NCBI RefSeq assembly: GCF_001562015.1
Contig: NZ_LASA01000054.1
Span: 1 to 64,000 of the forward strand
Direction of reading: 5' to 3'
DNA: 64,000 nt
Source: Endozoicomonas arenosclerae
GTDB taxonomy: Bacteria > Pseudomonadota > Gammaproteobacteria > Pseudomonadales > Endozoicomonadaceae
This document shows positions 1-7,770 of this stretch, piece by piece; within the stretch, counting starts at the first letter, position 1; the number at the start of each line of letters is the position of its first letter. The position numbers and the translations under genes are program-made. The notes under the pieces are model-generated. The model was not told where the DNA came from and did no database searches. It saw only the letters and a program-made list of their open reading frames with translations.

Positions 1-169
1 GAGGATAAGGAGGTCTTCCGTTGCCACGCTTAGGGTAATAGGGCTCGATTACGGCCTCTAAGCGTTTCCATGGAATCAGAACCTCCATTCTTTCAAGAAA
101 AATTTCCCTACGAGTTCTGCGTCGCTTCTGGCTGAATTCACTGTCGGAAAAAGAGAGTTGTTGGTCCAT
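1..169 (-). CDS. IS5-family transposase, N-terminal fragment (truncated by window edge)
   Basis: The reverse strand starts with ATG at 169 and stays open to the window edge, about 56 codons. The peptide begins [20 protein letters not shown] and continues through a segment with [10 protein letters not shown] and an RPPYPL motif. This is the characteristic start of IS5/ISL2-type DDE transposases, in which the DUF772-like N-terminal region precedes the catalytic domain. The catalytic DDE residues lie beyond the window, so it cannot be said whether the gene is intact. Confidence 0.88.
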   Translation of the reverse strand, partial: MDQQLSFSDSEFSQKRRRTRREIFLERMEVLIPWKRLEAVIEPYYPKRGNGRPPYP

Positions 170-232
170 GACTACCTCTGATCAAGCTGCTGAGATTATT
201 ATCTCATGATCAGGGACTTATTCGCAGGTTCC
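1..232 (-). mobile_element. IS5-family insertion sequence, one end only (cut by window start)
   Basis: This is the end of an IS element carrying the 5' part of its transposase on the minus strand. The outer terminus at about 213-232 reads, on the minus strand, GGAACCTGCGAATAAGTCCC, which resembles the terminal inverted repeat of IS5-group elements. It is followed by CTAG at 233-236, which fits the YTAR-type 4-bp target typical of that group. The other end lies outside the window, so the inverted-repeat pair and the target duplication cannot be confirmed. The element ends only 13 bases before the next start codon at 246. Confidence 0.8.
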
Positions 233-245
233 CTAGTAATAAAAA

Positions 246-3200
246 ATGAAATTAAAATTTATGGGTCGATGTTGTCTGAAACTTTATTCAGTTTCTTTGT
301 TTTTCTTCTTTGTTCTGTTGGGTCACTCTCTTACCTTTGCCTGGGAAATAAATTTTAATTCGGATTTAGATCAAAACTCAGATCAGTTTGTTATCGACTT
401 CGAAAATAAAAAAGTCAGTTTTCCTGAATACCTGAGAACAGGAGTGAACAGCCTGGGTGATGAAACTATTCTTGTTAACGGTGTTTTATTATCTCCCTCT
501 TCGTATAGCCCTTTCCTTTCAAATGGACAACAGCAACTGAGCCTGTCCTTAAGTGCTTTAGCTAGTGGGTTTGCTTTACCTCCTGCTCAATATTCAGCGC
601 CCGAAGCTCCAGTACAGGCTGCAACTCCATTTGTATTGCAACAACAAAATCAAGTGATTGAACTTCTGAGGCAACAAATTCAAGACTTTCAGCATCAGTT
701 GGCAGCCCGGAGAACTCCGGACACTTCGGCTCAAGAGGCATCAGTTGCATCAAATACTCCCGTGGATAGATCCCCCAGCCTTTCTGAGGACTCGGGAGTA
801 TCTTCTTCTGAAGTTTCGTTGACTTCGGAAGTGTCTGGGACCAAGGAAAATGAACCCACGGAAAGTGAAGTTGAGGCTGCAGCTATTCAAGATGAGCTGA
901 CTGAGCTTAAGGCTGAAAATGCAGAATTAAAGGAAGCGGTCAATCATGCAAGTGCTGAGCTGAAAGAAAAGAATGCTGAATTAGAGGAAAAAGGGCTTGA
1001 AATTACATCCCAAAGTTTGGAAAGCAAAAGAAGGGTACAGGAGTTAGAAGACAGTCAACAGGCTTTAACGAAGGCGCTGGATAAAGAAAAAAAGAAAAGA
1101 GCGGATGAGAATACACGTTCAAAGGAGCAAATGAAGCGCACTAAGAAAAAAGTGGATGAGGTTAAAGAAAGTTATCGTGAAGCTCAGGATGAAAATGCCC
1201 GGTTAAAAGAAGAGCTCAATACTTTCAAGGAGGAAAAAGAAGCCGAAGCGCTTGAGTGGAGAAATATGGAAGCCTCTTTTCGCCAGGAGAGAGAAAAACT
1301 GGAAGAAGAGCAAACTGAATTTCGTGCATGGGAACAGAGAGAAAAAAGTAAGTTGGGGACAGATAGGTCAAAGAGCAAGGAAAAAGACAGTGAGTTAAAG
1401 AAGAAAGAGAGGGAACTGACCAGGAAAGAAAGGGAGTGGGAGGCTCAGAGGCGCCAGCAGGAAAAAAAGTGGAATGAAAGAAAAGAGGCGCTGGATAGAA
1501 AAGAACAGAAACTGAATGAAAAGCAGCAAAGTTTGAGTACAGCCGCTGAGGGTCTACAGGAAAGGCCTTTATCTGAACCCAGAGTTACACCCGCAACAGC
1601 CGACGCCAGTACCCAAACAACATTAGAGCCTGCGCCTGTAAAAAAGCGAGGAGGCAAGAGGGTTGCTGTTAAGCCAAGAGCGGCAAAGTCAATCAATATA
1701 CGGATAGAAAATATCCAAAGTGAGTTGCCTGAGGAAGTGAAAACCGATCCCGTTACTCTGGAAGGAATGGTCCAGTCATCCGCAAGATCAGCGACGCCTG
1801 TAGGGGGCTTTTCAGATGGGATCTCTGATCCAGAGAGTAAAGATCACCGGAGTAAGAAGAAGGACCCTCAGAAAGAACCCTCTGAAAAGGCAGAAGAAGG
1901 CACAAAAAAGTCTGACCAGAAACAGGATGAACAACCGAAGCAACAGCCCGTTGAAGAGGGCGGTGATGTGTCTCCCTCATGGCTTTCGGGTCCCTGGGCT
2001 CAGACCATGCTGACTACAACAAAGTACTTGTCGCCTGTTTTTCTCTATCTCTCAGCTGCCCGACTGTGGAGCTGGGTGAACGCAGAACAGGAGAAGCGAA
2101 AAAACCGGAAGAAGCCACTGTTGGAAGGGGATAGGTGCTCCATTCTGACAGGCAGCCCTCTAATAAACGTTTGTGGACAGTTACTCCGGGATAAGAGTTT
2201 GGATCCTTCAATGGTTTTGATGTTTTTGGAGAATGTTTATCGAGAATATCCTGACAAGCTCTTATTTCCAGAGCTTGGTTGGCACTTTGAGGGTGAAGGA
2301 CTGCCTGTTGATTTATCTTCTCAAGCGGAATCAAATGCTGCATCAACAGAACTACTTGAGCATCAGGCTCTTACCAGTGAGGAGGTTCTGGATTTCTACA
2401 AACAGCCTGTTTTTCAACAGGCACTGATCATCAGGGAGTTACTTAAGCTTTGGGCGCAGCTTCCGGAGGCTCGTCAGAAAGAGTATTTGCAACCGTTTCT
2501 TGCTCTGCCCAATATGGGGGAATCCTTTTATCTGATGCTTGGCCTTGTGGTGTTTCAGTCCGGAGTGGCGGGTGATCAGAGTTCCGGGGCTGATAACCCG
2601 CTTGTTAACCGGTTGAATTCGGTCTCAATGTATTTTCTGGAAAAAGTACTTCGAGATGGCAAGGGGCTGCCCTTCAAAATAGATTCGGGCAGTGACTTCT
2701 ATATCGTTGATCTCGGTAGAAAAGTGCCCACACTTCTGGATGCCCGAAACAGTAATTTTGTCCTGGATAGTTCTTCTTATAACCGGTGTCGTTTAATTGA
2801 GTCAATGATGCTGCGAAATGTCTGTTATCAATACATGCAGGCTGGGGAGTCGCAGAAAGTAGAAGTTCTTGGGTATTTGAAAGGCGAGAATCTCAGATCA
2901 TTGCCCATTTTTGAGTTTGATCCCAGTGGCTCGTGTTGGATTGCCCAATACCCTCTTGTTCAGAGAGAAGAAGTGTTCAGATCTGTAGACCGATTGCTCA
3001 ATTTCCAGCTTTCTAGATTCCCCGGAGTGACGGTTCAACAAACGGCAAAGTTCCTTCTTAAAACCCTGTTGCTGTTGGGCATTGGTGAGATGCCTCTGGG
3101 TGGTCGGATGACGGTTTTTCAGGAACAGATCATGGATCATGTGATTACCGATGTCAGGCAAGATATCAGAGAAGTCCCCATGTCACAGCTACTGAATATT

Positions 3201-3590
3201 CGACAGAGGTTAAGATGGAGAGACAATATCCTGTTAGTAAAGCCCATCTGGATCAGTGAAGGAGATAAAGTAATGATGCAGATGATGCCAGTTCTGACTC
3301 GGGAAACACTCAAAGACTATGACGAGGGAGCGAGCTTTAAATGGCAAAAACTGGCTATTGCGCGTTCTGGGAAAATGAATCAGTGGTTTCCAAAGGAGCG
3401 ACGGTGGGGATGGACTTCAGAGCAAAGTCATTTCAATGCCCAAAGTCGCAATCATTTCTGCTGTGGCTGCGCTTTTCAATTCGAGCCAGATGATAGCAAT
3501 GAGGTCATTGAGTACTGGGGGCTTGATCAGAACTGCCAATTGCACTTCCTGAAGGGGGCTGAAAGCAATTTAATGCAACTTTCCCGGTGA
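246..3590 (+). CDS. Large secreted or membrane-anchored coiled-coil protein, paralogue A
   Basis: No known family is recognised. The 1114-residue product has a hydrophobic N-terminal segment (about residues 10-32, ending LTFAW) that looks like a signal peptide or anchor. A short folded-looking stretch with Gln-rich segments follows, then a long, highly charged coiled coil (about 215-435), a disordered Lys/Pro/Ser-rich linker with a very basic patch near 465-485, a hydrophobic segment near 588-608, and a 500-residue C-terminal domain with a Cys-rich end (FCCGC). The C-terminal domain shares scattered motifs with the next gene: C-x-ILTGSPL versus C-x-LLTGHPL, LLFPELGW versus LYFPVFAW, and a Cys pair near the C terminus. 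The ATG at 246 has no clear Shine-Dalgarno; a second ATG at 261 is possible. An IS element ends 13 bases upstream, so the original promoter may have been displaced. Role unknown; a surface or host-interaction protein is inference. Confidence 0.75.
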   Translation: MKLKFMGRCCLKLYSVSLFFFFVLLGHSLTFAWEINFNSDLDQNSDQFVIDFENKKVSFPEYLRTGVNSLGDETILVNGVLLSPSSYSPFLSNGQQQLSLSLSALASGFALPPAQYSAPEAPVQAATPFVLQQQNQVIELLRQQIQDFQHQLAARRTPDTSAQEASVASNTPVDRSPSLSEDSGVSSSEVSLTSEVSGTKENEPTESEVEAAAIQDELTELKAENAELKEAVNHASAELKEKNAELEEKGLEITSQSLESKRRVQELEDSQQALTKALDKEKKKRADENTRSKEQMKRTKKKVDEVKESYREAQDENARLKEELNTFKEEKEAEALEWRNMEASFRQEREKLEEEQTEFRAWEQREKSKLGTDRSKSKEKDSELKKKERELTRKEREWEAQRRQQEKKWNERKEALDRKEQKLNEKQQSLSTAAEGLQERPLSEPRVTPATADASTQTTLEPAPVKKRGGKRVAVKPRAAKSINIRIENIQSELPEEVKTDPVTLEGMVQSSARSATPVGGFSDGISDPESKDHRSKKKDPQKEPSEKAEEGTKKSDQKQDEQPKQQPVEEGGDVSPSWLSGPWAQTMLTTTKYLSPVFLYLSAARLWSWVNAEQEKRKNRKKPLLEGDRCSILTGSPLINVCGQLLRDKSLDPSMVLMFLENVYREYPDKLLFPELGWHFEGEGLPVDLSSQAESNAASTELLEHQALTSEEVLDFYKQPVFQQALIIRELLKLWAQLPEARQKEYLQPFLALPNMGESFYLMLGLVVFQSGVAGDQSSGADNPLVNRLNSVSMYFLEKVLRDGKGLPFKIDSGSDFYIVDLGRKVPTLLDARNSNFVLDSSSYNRCRLIESMMLRNVCYQYMQAGESQKVEVLGYLKGENLRSLPIFEFDPSGSCWIAQYPLVQREEVFRSVDRLLNFQLSRFPGVTVQQTAKFLLKTLLLLGIGEMPLGGRMTVFQEQIMDHVITDVRQDIREVPMSQLLNIRQRLRWRDNILLVKPIWISEGDKVMMQMMPVLTRETLKDYDEGASFKWQKLAIARSGKMNQWFPKERRWGWTSEQSHFNAQSRNHFCCGCAFQFEPDDSNEVIEYWGLDQNCQLHFLKGAESNLMQLSR

Positions 3591-3728
3591 GGGACGGATA
3601 GTCACCTATACTAAGTCTCCTTCATTTATTGCTGTCTGGGTCAGAAATCGCAGTTTCTGGAAGTTGGAGTCGATAACGGTCGTTCCAGGTTGTTCGCCAG
3701 GGACAGAGGTGCGCAGGTTGATTGCTGT

Positions 3729-6700
3729 ATGAATGGCCAAATCCGAAGTGTCCTGAGTTGTGTGTGGAACGTTGTGCCACTGAGCCCGATCATCAAAAGC
3801 CTTTGTTTTACAGCTGCCCTGATCTTTGTACCGACTATAGAAGCATGGCAACTGAAAATAGATAATCGTTTAGGCCATGGCTTAATACAAATTATCTCCA
3901 ATCCGCCGGGTTCCACTAACCCACAGCATATTACGATTGTTGTGAATGGGTCGACCGCACAGCAATTCCAGATTGCTCAAACGGCTCAGGGCATTTTCGT
4001 CAATCAGGTGCCTGTTGATATGAATTGGGTCAGCCAGTTGACTCACCAGCAGCAAACAACACAGTCTGCCCCAGGTATTACAACTTCCCCGGTTCTGCTG
4101 CCTTTTCCTGTCATGCCTACCTTACCTCCACAGCAAATGGTTGCAGGGGGAGTGGTGCCTTATCCGGCTTATCAGGCACTTCAGCAGCAAGTGGCCCAGA
4201 TGCAACTGCAAGGAGTTGGAATGACTCAGCAACTGGCGCAATTGAAGCAGCAACTGTCTCATCAAACCGGAATGATGCCCATCACCAGTCATCAGGCAGA
4301 GCTTGAGGAAAAACAAGAAGCGTTTGATAAAGAACTGAAAGCTAAAGAAGAGACGATTTCCGAGCTCAACGCCAAAATAGATGAACTCAATCATCGGCTG
4401 GAAACACCTCCTGCCCCTGACAGTAACTTCCCTGTAGATGAGGGACCGGATACAGCTGTTTCAGTCGAAGAGCATGAAAAAGTTCTGGCTGAAAAGGATC
4501 AGGAGATCGAGAACAAACGAAAGGAAATAGCAAGGCTGGAAGCCGATTTAAAAAAGCAGGAAGAAGCTTTACAGAAAGAGGCTAAGAAATCTCAGGGACT
4601 GCTTAGTCATCAGAAAAAATTGGAAGAGGAAAAAAGCAGAGCTGAAGAAACTTCCAGGGATGCTCGAAAAAGAGAGACGGATGAGAAGCAGAGAGCCGAT
4701 AGGGCAGAAAAAGAGCAAACGAAAGCACAGGGAGAGTTGAAAACCGAGCAAAGCAAGTCGGGCCGCTTGCAGCAGCGGGTAAATCAGTTGGAAGTTGAGC
4801 GTAAGGAGCTTCAGGCAAGGCCCACACAGGAGGCGTTGGATGAAAAACTTAAGGGACAGGAAGAAAAAGTACGTGAGGCGGAGCAGAAACTGAAAACTGC
4901 CAATGCTCAAGTAGCTCAGTTACAGGGTGAACTCAATAAGGCACAGGAGGAAGTATCCACAGCACAGCAGAAGCTTAGCGAGCTTGAAGACTCCCTGGAA
5001 GAAGCTGATCAAGCTTCCAATGTTGAAGAATGGCAGGAAAAAGTACAGGCCCTGACCAAGCAGTTGGAAGATGCCAAAAAAGCAGCCGAAAAGCAAAAAG
5101 ACGATAAGAAAAAGCTCCAGAGAGAAATGGAGCGGAACAAAACCAATTATGAAACTAAAAAGAATGAACAAAAACAAAAACATGATGAGGAATTGAGGCA
5201 GCAGAAAGAGAGTCATAAAAAAGAAGTCAAAGACTTAAAAGAGGAACTCGAGCAACAAAGGCAATCAAAACCCAAAACAAAGAACGCAGCGACTAGCACC
5301 CACGTGAAGACTAAAAGTCAGGGTATGAATACAGAAGATTCTGGAACATCGGGTGGAAATGCAGTGCCTGATAAAGAGGTCAAGACGGTAACCTCCGAAC
5401 CGGTTTCAGCGCCTGTTTCTGTTTCCGATGACAGTGATGTTTCTTCAGCCACAATGGTTTCGCCAGGCATCAATTCCACACCTCAGGGAGTGGTAACCGG
5501 ACAAGCAACGGTACCCAGACCTCACTCAGCCAGCCCGGAAGTGCCATCGCTACCTGATTCGGGAAGAGCCAGTGAGTCAGGTAGTACTGATGCCACCACT
5601 CAAACGGATCCAGCTCCAGAAAAGATTGAAACTCATGAGCAGAAAGTGGGGCCGGATGAGATTGTTTTGATCGATGCCCAGAGTCAGGCAGACCTGGATA
5701 TTCAAGAATTACTGAATAACCTTCATACACAGGGAACACTGCCCGACCTTCTGAAGTCTTATCTGCCAAAAGCCCCTATTCTGGTGGATGCCAGCTGCGG
5801 TCCGGGAGACCCAACAGACTTTACTCATGAAGGGAAAGATTTTCGATCAGATAAGTCTGATAAAGGCGCTGAAAAGACGGACTCCGCCACAAATGATGAA
5901 CCTTCGAATCAACAGGATTCATCGCAAAACCAACAGGCAGATGCAGAGCCTGAAGATATTGGGCCTTCTACCATTCGTGGCCCATTGGCTGCTGCATTTG
6001 TTGAAGCTCTGGGATTACTGAGCTCCTGGGTTTTTCCTCCTGTCTTGCTGGCAGTTTTCGGGACAGGGATATACGTTGGTAAGGTCAGTAAACAGGCAGA
6101 GAATAATCGTCTGGAACTGGAAGCGTTGAAAAAGAATCAAAGCGATTCAGCGGTTTGGTCATCCTCTCAACCGTTGTCGTCCAGTTGTGATTTGTTGACT
6201 GGACACCCTCTCAAAGCATTGTGTCTGGAATTCCAGGGTGATCAAACCTTTGCCGCCATACTCCCACTGCTGATCAATATCAGTCAGAAACATCAGGAAA
6301 CGCTGTATTTTCCGGTTTTTGCCTGGTGGCAAAGATCAGAGTCCACTTCTCGTTCTCTGAGTGCCAAAGAGTTGATGGATCTGCTTGAGGCGTCTGGTGA
6401 TCCGTCTTTGGTCGTTAGCCAGTTGCACCTGCAAAGTATCAAAAGCAACGACTTTTATGGCGCTTCTCTTAAGCTGCAGAAAAAAACACTCATGATGATT
6501 TATCAGCTCTGGAAGGCCAAAGGCGTTAGTGATGAATACATTGTCTGGGCACCATTATCCGATGACGGGTTTTTGTTACTGTTGGGGGCTGCCTATCATG
6601 CGTATTCGCTTGAGTACAAGCATGCCGGGCTACAGGCAAAGTTGGAAACTCTGGGGATCAAAGAGCTGGGTAAGCGACTGATGGATGAGGTGTTCGAAGG

Positions 6701-7670
6701 TGAAAAAGCCATTGAATTACCCGCTTCTTTGGGAGGGGGAGATGAACAAAGTATCAGTATTTTTCAGTTAGGTAGTGTTAAGCCTGTCATGTTCAGGGGA
6801 ATCTCTTTCAGGGATGGACAAACCTTTGATCCGGGTGACAAGTCACGAAAAATTCAATGTGAAGTGTTGACTCAGACTGCCCTGCAGGCGGCCTGTTATG
6901 CGTATCTGGCCTGGGAAATTGATTGGAAAGCCAGAGTGCTGGTCGATCTGCAGGAATTTGTTGCAGCGGGTGTCCCCACTTTCACGGAAGCTTCGTTAGG
7001 GGTTCAGACTGCTGAATATCAGGGAGTGAGTGAAGAGGTATTAGCGGAGAGTATTTTCTCTCTGCTGGATTGGGCCGAAATGAATCTGCTTCAGGAAACC
7101 AGCGGCAAGAAAAGGCGCTTTGTGCGTGCCGCATTAGTATTAGCAGGTGCTCAAGAAGACAGTAGTAATGGAATGTACCAAGCCTGGTTAAAAAATATAT
7201 GGATTTTGATTCAGAACAATCATGAGTGGACCGGAAAGCAGTGGTTGCAGAAGTTAATCAACATGAATGGCAGAGGCTTGAAATCCGGAGAAGGCATGAG
7301 GCTCTCTCCTATGTGGAAGCAGGGCTATCTGGGGTGGTCTTTGCAAATGCATCCCCATGTTTCCTCAGAGGAGTTGCAGGAACTGACACCACAGATGCAA
7401 GATGTTCAATCAGCCAACATGCAGCTGCCACTCATAAAGGGTAAAAACAGTCAGTTGTATGTGTGGTCTCCAAAGAAAAATAGCTGGGAGGCTACGGTGA
7501 GTGATAATAAGCCTATTCTGGCAGGTCAGTCGATAAATATGATTTGTCGTTGTGCCTATGCACTGGGAAGAGGTGCTGATGATATGGACTATTACTTTGC
7601 TTTTGGCCAGAAACCGTCCTCTACCAAAAAGTGTCCTTTCTACAAGCCCTATTTCGAAGTTCGGCATTAA
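3729..7670 (+). CDS. Large secreted or membrane-anchored coiled-coil protein, paralogue B
   Basis: Unrecognised family, 1313 residues, diverged tandem paralogue of the preceding gene. I chose the ATG at 3729 because the frame then opens with a plausible signal segment (IIKSLCFTAALIFVPTIEA). An earlier TTG at 3690 would add 13 residues without hydrophobic character. Order of parts: signal; Gln/Pro-rich region to about 185; long charged coiled coil about 190-515; disordered Ser/Thr/Pro linker to about 745; a hydrophobic membrane-like segment about 762-785; then a C-terminal domain of roughly 500 residues. The C-terminal domain keeps the LTG-PL, YFP-x-x-AW, FLLLLG and late Cys-x-Cys signatures of paralogue A, while coil and linker differ greatly in length and sequence. 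Topology (coil outside, C-terminal domain inside, or the reverse) is not decided by the sequence. Confidence 0.75.
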   Translation: MNGQIRSVLSCVWNVVPLSPIIKSLCFTAALIFVPTIEAWQLKIDNRLGHGLIQIISNPPGSTNPQHITIVVNGSTAQQFQIAQTAQGIFVNQVPVDMNWVSQLTHQQQTTQSAPGITTSPVLLPFPVMPTLPPQQMVAGGVVPYPAYQALQQQVAQMQLQGVGMTQQLAQLKQQLSHQTGMMPITSHQAELEEKQEAFDKELKAKEETISELNAKIDELNHRLETPPAPDSNFPVDEGPDTAVSVEEHEKVLAEKDQEIENKRKEIARLEADLKKQEEALQKEAKKSQGLLSHQKKLEEEKSRAEETSRDARKRETDEKQRADRAEKEQTKAQGELKTEQSKSGRLQQRVNQLEVERKELQARPTQEALDEKLKGQEEKVREAEQKLKTANAQVAQLQGELNKAQEEVSTAQQKLSELEDSLEEADQASNVEEWQEKVQALTKQLEDAKKAAEKQKDDKKKLQREMERNKTNYETKKNEQKQKHDEELRQQKESHKKEVKDLKEELEQQRQSKPKTKNAATSTHVKTKSQGMNTEDSGTSGGNAVPDKEVKTVTSEPVSAPVSVSDDSDVSSATMVSPGINSTPQGVVTGQATVPRPHSASPEVPSLPDSGRASESGSTDATTQTDPAPEKIETHEQKVGPDEIVLIDAQSQADLDIQELLNNLHTQGTLPDLLKSYLPKAPILVDASCGPGDPTDFTHEGKDFRSDKSDKGAEKTDSATNDEPSNQQDSSQNQQADAEPEDIGPSTIRGPLAAAFVEALGLLSSWVFPPVLLAVFGTGIYVGKVSKQAENNRLELEALKKNQSDSAVWSSSQPLSSSCDLLTGHPLKALCLEFQGDQTFAAILPLLINISQKHQETLYFPVFAWWQRSESTSRSLSAKELMDLLEASGDPSLVVSQLHLQSIKSNDFYGASLKLQKKTLMMIYQLWKAKGVSDEYIVWAPLSDDGFLLLLGAAYHAYSLEYKHAGLQAKLETLGIKELGKRLMDEVFEGEKAIELPASLGGGDEQSISIFQLGSVKPVMFRGISFRDGQTFDPGDKSRKIQCEVLTQTALQAACYAYLAWEIDWKARVLVDLQEFVAAGVPTFTEASLGVQTAEYQGVSEEVLAESIFSLLDWAEMNLLQETSGKKRRFVRAALVLAGAQEDSSNGMYQAWLKNIWILIQNNHEWTGKQWLQKLINMNGRGLKSGEGMRLSPMWKQGYLGWSLQMHPHVSSEELQELTPQMQDVQSANMQLPLIKGKNSQLYVWSPKKNSWEATVSDNKPILAGQSINMICRCAYALGRGADDMDYYFAFGQKPSSTKKCPFYKPYFEVRH

Positions 7671-7727
7671 ACAGGCTAAGGGTAAATCAGGTTTTTCTGC
7701 AGGCTGCTGAGCCTTGCCTATACTGAC

Positions 7728-7755
7728 TGCATTTTTAAAACCTAATAAAAATGCA
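7728..7755. promoter_or_regulatory. Inverted repeat in leader of copper receptor gene
   Basis: TGCATTTTT at 7728-7736 and AAAAATGCA at 7747-7755 form a perfect 9-bp inverted repeat with a 10-base spacer, ending 15 bases before the chosen ATG at 7771. It could be a dimeric repressor operator, an mRNA hairpin close to the ribosome site, or the AU-rich terminator of the upstream gene. The pairing is seen directly; the function is inference. Confidence 0.4.
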
Positions 7756-7770
7756 TTCGGAAACGATTTA

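Noticed and set aside
3690-3728. TTG at 3690 as start of the second coiled-coil gene
   Set aside because: It would place 13 non-hydrophobic residues before the signal segment, and TTG starts are rare; the ATG at 3729 fits better.
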